This document shows, one piece after another, positions 33,217 to 35,092 of a stretch of 35,092 bases of DNA (position 1 is the stretch's first letter; every line of letters begins with the position of its first letter). Source of the stretch: Martinezella lusitana (GTDB lineage Bacteria; Pseudomonadota; Alphaproteobacteria; Rhizobiales; Rhizobiaceae). Location of the stretch: contig NZ_FMAF01000027.1 of assembly GCF_900094565.1 (NCBI RefSeq), positions 7,990 through 43,081 on the forward strand, in the 5' to 3' direction. A program made the position numbers and the translations under genes. A model generated the notes under the pieces. It had not been told where the DNA came from. It saw only the letters and a list, made by a program, of their open reading frames with translations, and did not search any database.

Positions 33217-34359
33217 ATGAAGACCACTCGAACTATCCAAGGTAAGACGACAAAATTAAAAGTGGCTCCGCTCATCAGTTCGGACCCGCTGTTGTCGTCC
33301 AAGATCATAAATTTCATTGAGGGGGCACGCGCAGTCACCCCCGCCGAGGTGGAAGCAAACAGCATCACGCGTTATCGTGTTACAAAATTCTATCGTGAAC
33401 AGATCATCAACAGTGGTCATTATGATCAGCTTAAATTCATCGTCGAGCCCTCATTCGAAGAGTTCGACGGTCCCGGCACTCTGGATACCAGCGGAGAGCA
33501 CGAAAACACGGTCGCGCCCGGGTTTCAGCACAAGTACGCGCAAACAGGATTGTTGCTTGCAACGGACCGCTGCGCTTCATACTGCCGTTATTGCTTCCGC
33601 AAACGCATTGTCGGCAAGGACTCAGATGAAATCGCAGCTGACCTTGGGCAGATTGCGCGATACATTGGAGGTCATCCTGAGATGACGAACGTCCTGATAT
33701 CAGGAGGTGACCCGTTCGTGCTCAACACCGCCAGCCTCCATGAAATTCTTGATCATCTGCTGCCATTCCCACATCTGAATTCCATTCGTTTTGGCACAAA
33801 AATGCTCGCCTACGCGCCCCAAAGGTTTGAGGATCCTGCTCTAGTGGCCTTGTTCGAACGGATCCATGTAGCTGGAAAATCCGCAGTGATCGTTACGCAT
33901 TTTGACCATATCGGCGAAATTTCGGCCGATGCGGAGCGAAGCATTCGGTCATTGCGGGCGCGTGGTACGCAGTTCCTAAACCAGTGCGTGCTTCTCGCGA
34001 AAGTCAACGATGACCCCGACATTTTGGCCGCGACCTTCGCCAAGTGTCACCATATGGGTGTCCGCCCATATTACCTATTTCAAGGCAGGCCGGTGAAAGG
34101 TGCATCGCATTTTCAGGTTCCACTGCGCCGCGGCCTGGAGATTTCGCATGGCATCAACCAACGCCTGAGCGGCATTCAAAAGACATTTAAATACATCATG
34201 TCGCATTACACTGGTAAGATCGAGATTCTCGACTTTGGAACTGATGGCCGCGTCTATATGCGATATCACCAAAACAAGGCTTCAGAAAAGATCGGAAAGA
34301 TCTTTTCCCGGCCGAACCTCGAAGGCGCCTGCTGGTTGGACGATTTGCCCGAAGGATGA
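33217..34359 (+). CDS. KamA-like radical SAM 2,3-aminomutase, not a lysine enzyme by its residues
   Basis: A 380-residue radical SAM/PLP protein of the lysine 2,3-aminomutase (KamA) family, which moves an alpha-amino group to the beta carbon. The 4Fe-4S cysteines are Cys119, Cys123 and Cys126 in CASYCRYC; ISGGDPF (161-167) is the SAM-binding GGD region; the PLP lysine aligns with Lys334 in YTGKIEI. In clostridial KamA, Asp293 (YQCD) and Asp330 (FVVD) hold the lysine side-chain amine. By manual alignment these are Arg291 (FQGR) and Ile327 here. Glutamate 2,3-aminomutase also replaces both, with Lys and Asn, so a positive residue suggests an acidic substrate. AAGGG lies 8 bases before the ATG. 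The zinc-binding C-terminal tail of clostridial KamA is absent. Likely partner of the kinase and ATP-grasp enzyme. Confidence 0.85.
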   Translation: MKTTRTIQGKTTKLKVAPLISSDPLLSSKIINFIEGARAVTPAEVEANSITRYRVTKFYREQIINSGHYDQLKFIVEPSFEEFDGPGTLDTSGEHENTVAPGFQHKYAQTGLLLATDRCASYCRYCFRKRIVGKDSDEIAADLGQIARYIGGHPEMTNVLISGGDPFVLNTASLHEILDHLLPFPHLNSIRFGTKMLAYAPQRFEDPALVALFERIHVAGKSAVIVTHFDHIGEISADAERSIRSLRARGTQFLNQCVLLAKVNDDPDILAATFAKCHHMGVRPYYLFQGRPVKGASHFQVPLRRGLEISHGINQRLSGIQKTFKYIMSHYTGKIEILDFGTDGRVYMRYHQNKASEKIGKIFSRPNLEGACWLDDLPEG

Positions 34360-34419
34360 GATCTGAGGGCGCCAATGCAAACTACCAAATCATTCCCTGT
34401 GGAAGTACCGTGGACGGCG

Positions 34420-35092
34420 ATGATGAACTCTCCCGCCGTGCGGCAGAACCAGTTTTTACGTTGAGATCTTCAGGAAGCATGCGCCGCTGGAGCAGAGACG
34501 CCAGGAGCATGACGGTGAGCAGGCATAAAAGGTCTCTGAATCACCTGAGCAGGCGCAAGAAGTTGTAGCCAACGGCAGCCAGAACGGCATCGACGGCATC
34601 TCCTTTTGTCCGGCGAGATAATTGCGATCCATCCGATGCTCGTTCTTGATGTGGCCGATGACGGGCTCGACGGCTGGCTCTCGTCGCATCTGTCGTTTGA
34701 TGGCCGGCGTCACGCGGCGCTGTTGTGGCTTGTGAAGACCCGCAGCTTGTGACTCTCAGGTGAATTGTGGCCGCGATATCCGGCATCGGCCAGGTGCGGA
34801 CAACTCGTTGCCGATCGTCTCCTCCATGTCGGGGATGATGGTCTCGAGGGTGCGCCCATAATAGGGGTTCCTGGCAGTGCCATGGCATGGAGGGCGAACT
34901 GGCCGCCTTTGGAGAGCGGTTCAGTATCGAGGCCACCGAGACTTGACGCCAAACTCGTAGGGCTTGTGCGCCTTGCCTTCGGATGCATTCGACTTCGTCG
35001 TAAGCGCTCATTTCCATGCGCGTTGACGCGGCCCGTTTGACCGGGGTCGCCGTCAGACGGCTGCCATTGGATCATGCAGCGGCGGTTTCAGC
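34420..35092 (-). pseudogene. Frameshifted IS5-family transposase, running off the right edge
   Basis: Read on the minus strand, typical IS5-type DDE transposase segments appear in different frames in the right order: DPGQTGRVN (near 35040), AYDEVEC, KGGQFALHAMALPG, an N-P-Y-Y-G-R-T-L-E-T-I-I-P-D-M stretch, DAGYRGHNSPESHK, then AIKRQMRREPAVEPVIGHIK, GDAVDAVLAAVGYNFLRLL and a final RRMLPEDLN (near 34450). At least five frameshifts separate them, so the gene is dead unless the sequence has errors. The N-terminal half lies outside the window. The element begins just after the aminomutase gene, so it bounds the cassette. Confidence 0.75.

Noticed and set aside
33217..34359. Calling the aminomutase kamA or epmB
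   Set aside because: The lysine-binding aspartates are replaced and no ablB or efp gene is adjacent, so a lysine enzyme name would mislead.

Overview
The window looks like accessory, catabolic DNA from an alphaproteobacterium of the Rhizobiales (Rhizobium/Sinorhizobium/Mesorhizobium type). The clues are a UPF0262 gene, a ScoAB/PhaA-type ketone-body module, an ectoine-utilisation-like gene block (eutB/eutC/doeA types), PotABCD-like transport genes, GC-rich coding sequence in the left part, and decayed insertion sequences at the right edge. From memory, the mix of M20, threonine-dehydratase-like, ornithine-cyclodeaminase-like and paired M24 genes recalls the y4t genes of the NGR234 symbiotic plasmid. 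A symbiotic or accessory replicon is therefore plausible but not proven. No rRNA, tRNA, CRISPR array or replication origin was seen.

Layout. (1) 109-7713, all minus strand and probably one operon read right to left: class III aminotransferase, aldehyde dehydrogenase, ScoA, ScoB, acetyl-CoA acetyltransferase (with a 16-residue internal deletion), UPF0262, glutamate dehydrogenase. This would turn an amino compound into acetoacetate/acetyl-CoA units and recycle the amino group through glutamate. GC-rich hairpins sit in three of the spacers. (2) 8124-18553, all minus: a second aminotransferase, an AhpD/CMD-like protein, an M24 paralogue, an AsnC/Lrp regulator, an M20 amidohydrolase, EutB, EutC, an Asp/Glu-racemase-like protein, a DoeA/EutD ectoine-hydrolase-like M24 protein and a C45 amidase. 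(3) 18767-19672, plus: a divergent RpiR-family regulator. (4) 20054-24180, minus: a polyamine/opine-type ABC transporter with a Tat-exported binding protein, an ATPase and one polypeptide carrying both permease domains. (5) 24728-27951, plus: a third M24 protein and a CocE/S15 serine hydrolase. (6) 28225-29931, minus: a GAF-domain protein and a second C45 amidase. (7) 30545-34359, plus: an ATP-grasp ligase, a glutamate-5-kinase-like enzyme and a KamA-like radical SAM aminomutase, with an IS66-like scrap inside and a frameshifted IS5-type transposase beyond.

How it fits together. Regions 2-6 read as an uptake-and-hydrolysis system for an amide- or peptide-like, nitrogen-rich small molecule related to ectoine: import, opening by M24/C45/M20/CocE hydrolases, then transamination and entry into region 1. 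A nearly identical 20-bp element (19 of 20 positions) lies in front of the aminotransferase/rpiR pair and again in front of the ABC-transporter operon, so one regulator, most simply the RpiR protein, may control both.

The most novel part is region 7. The KamA-like protein keeps the radical-SAM cysteines and the PLP lysine, but both aspartates that define lysine 2,3-aminomutase are replaced (Arg at one, Ile at the other). This suggests an acidic substrate such as glutamate. Beside it are a kinase that would activate a glutamate-like side-chain carboxylate and an ATP-grasp ligase, so the trio could make a beta-amino-acid-containing small molecule. That function is inference.
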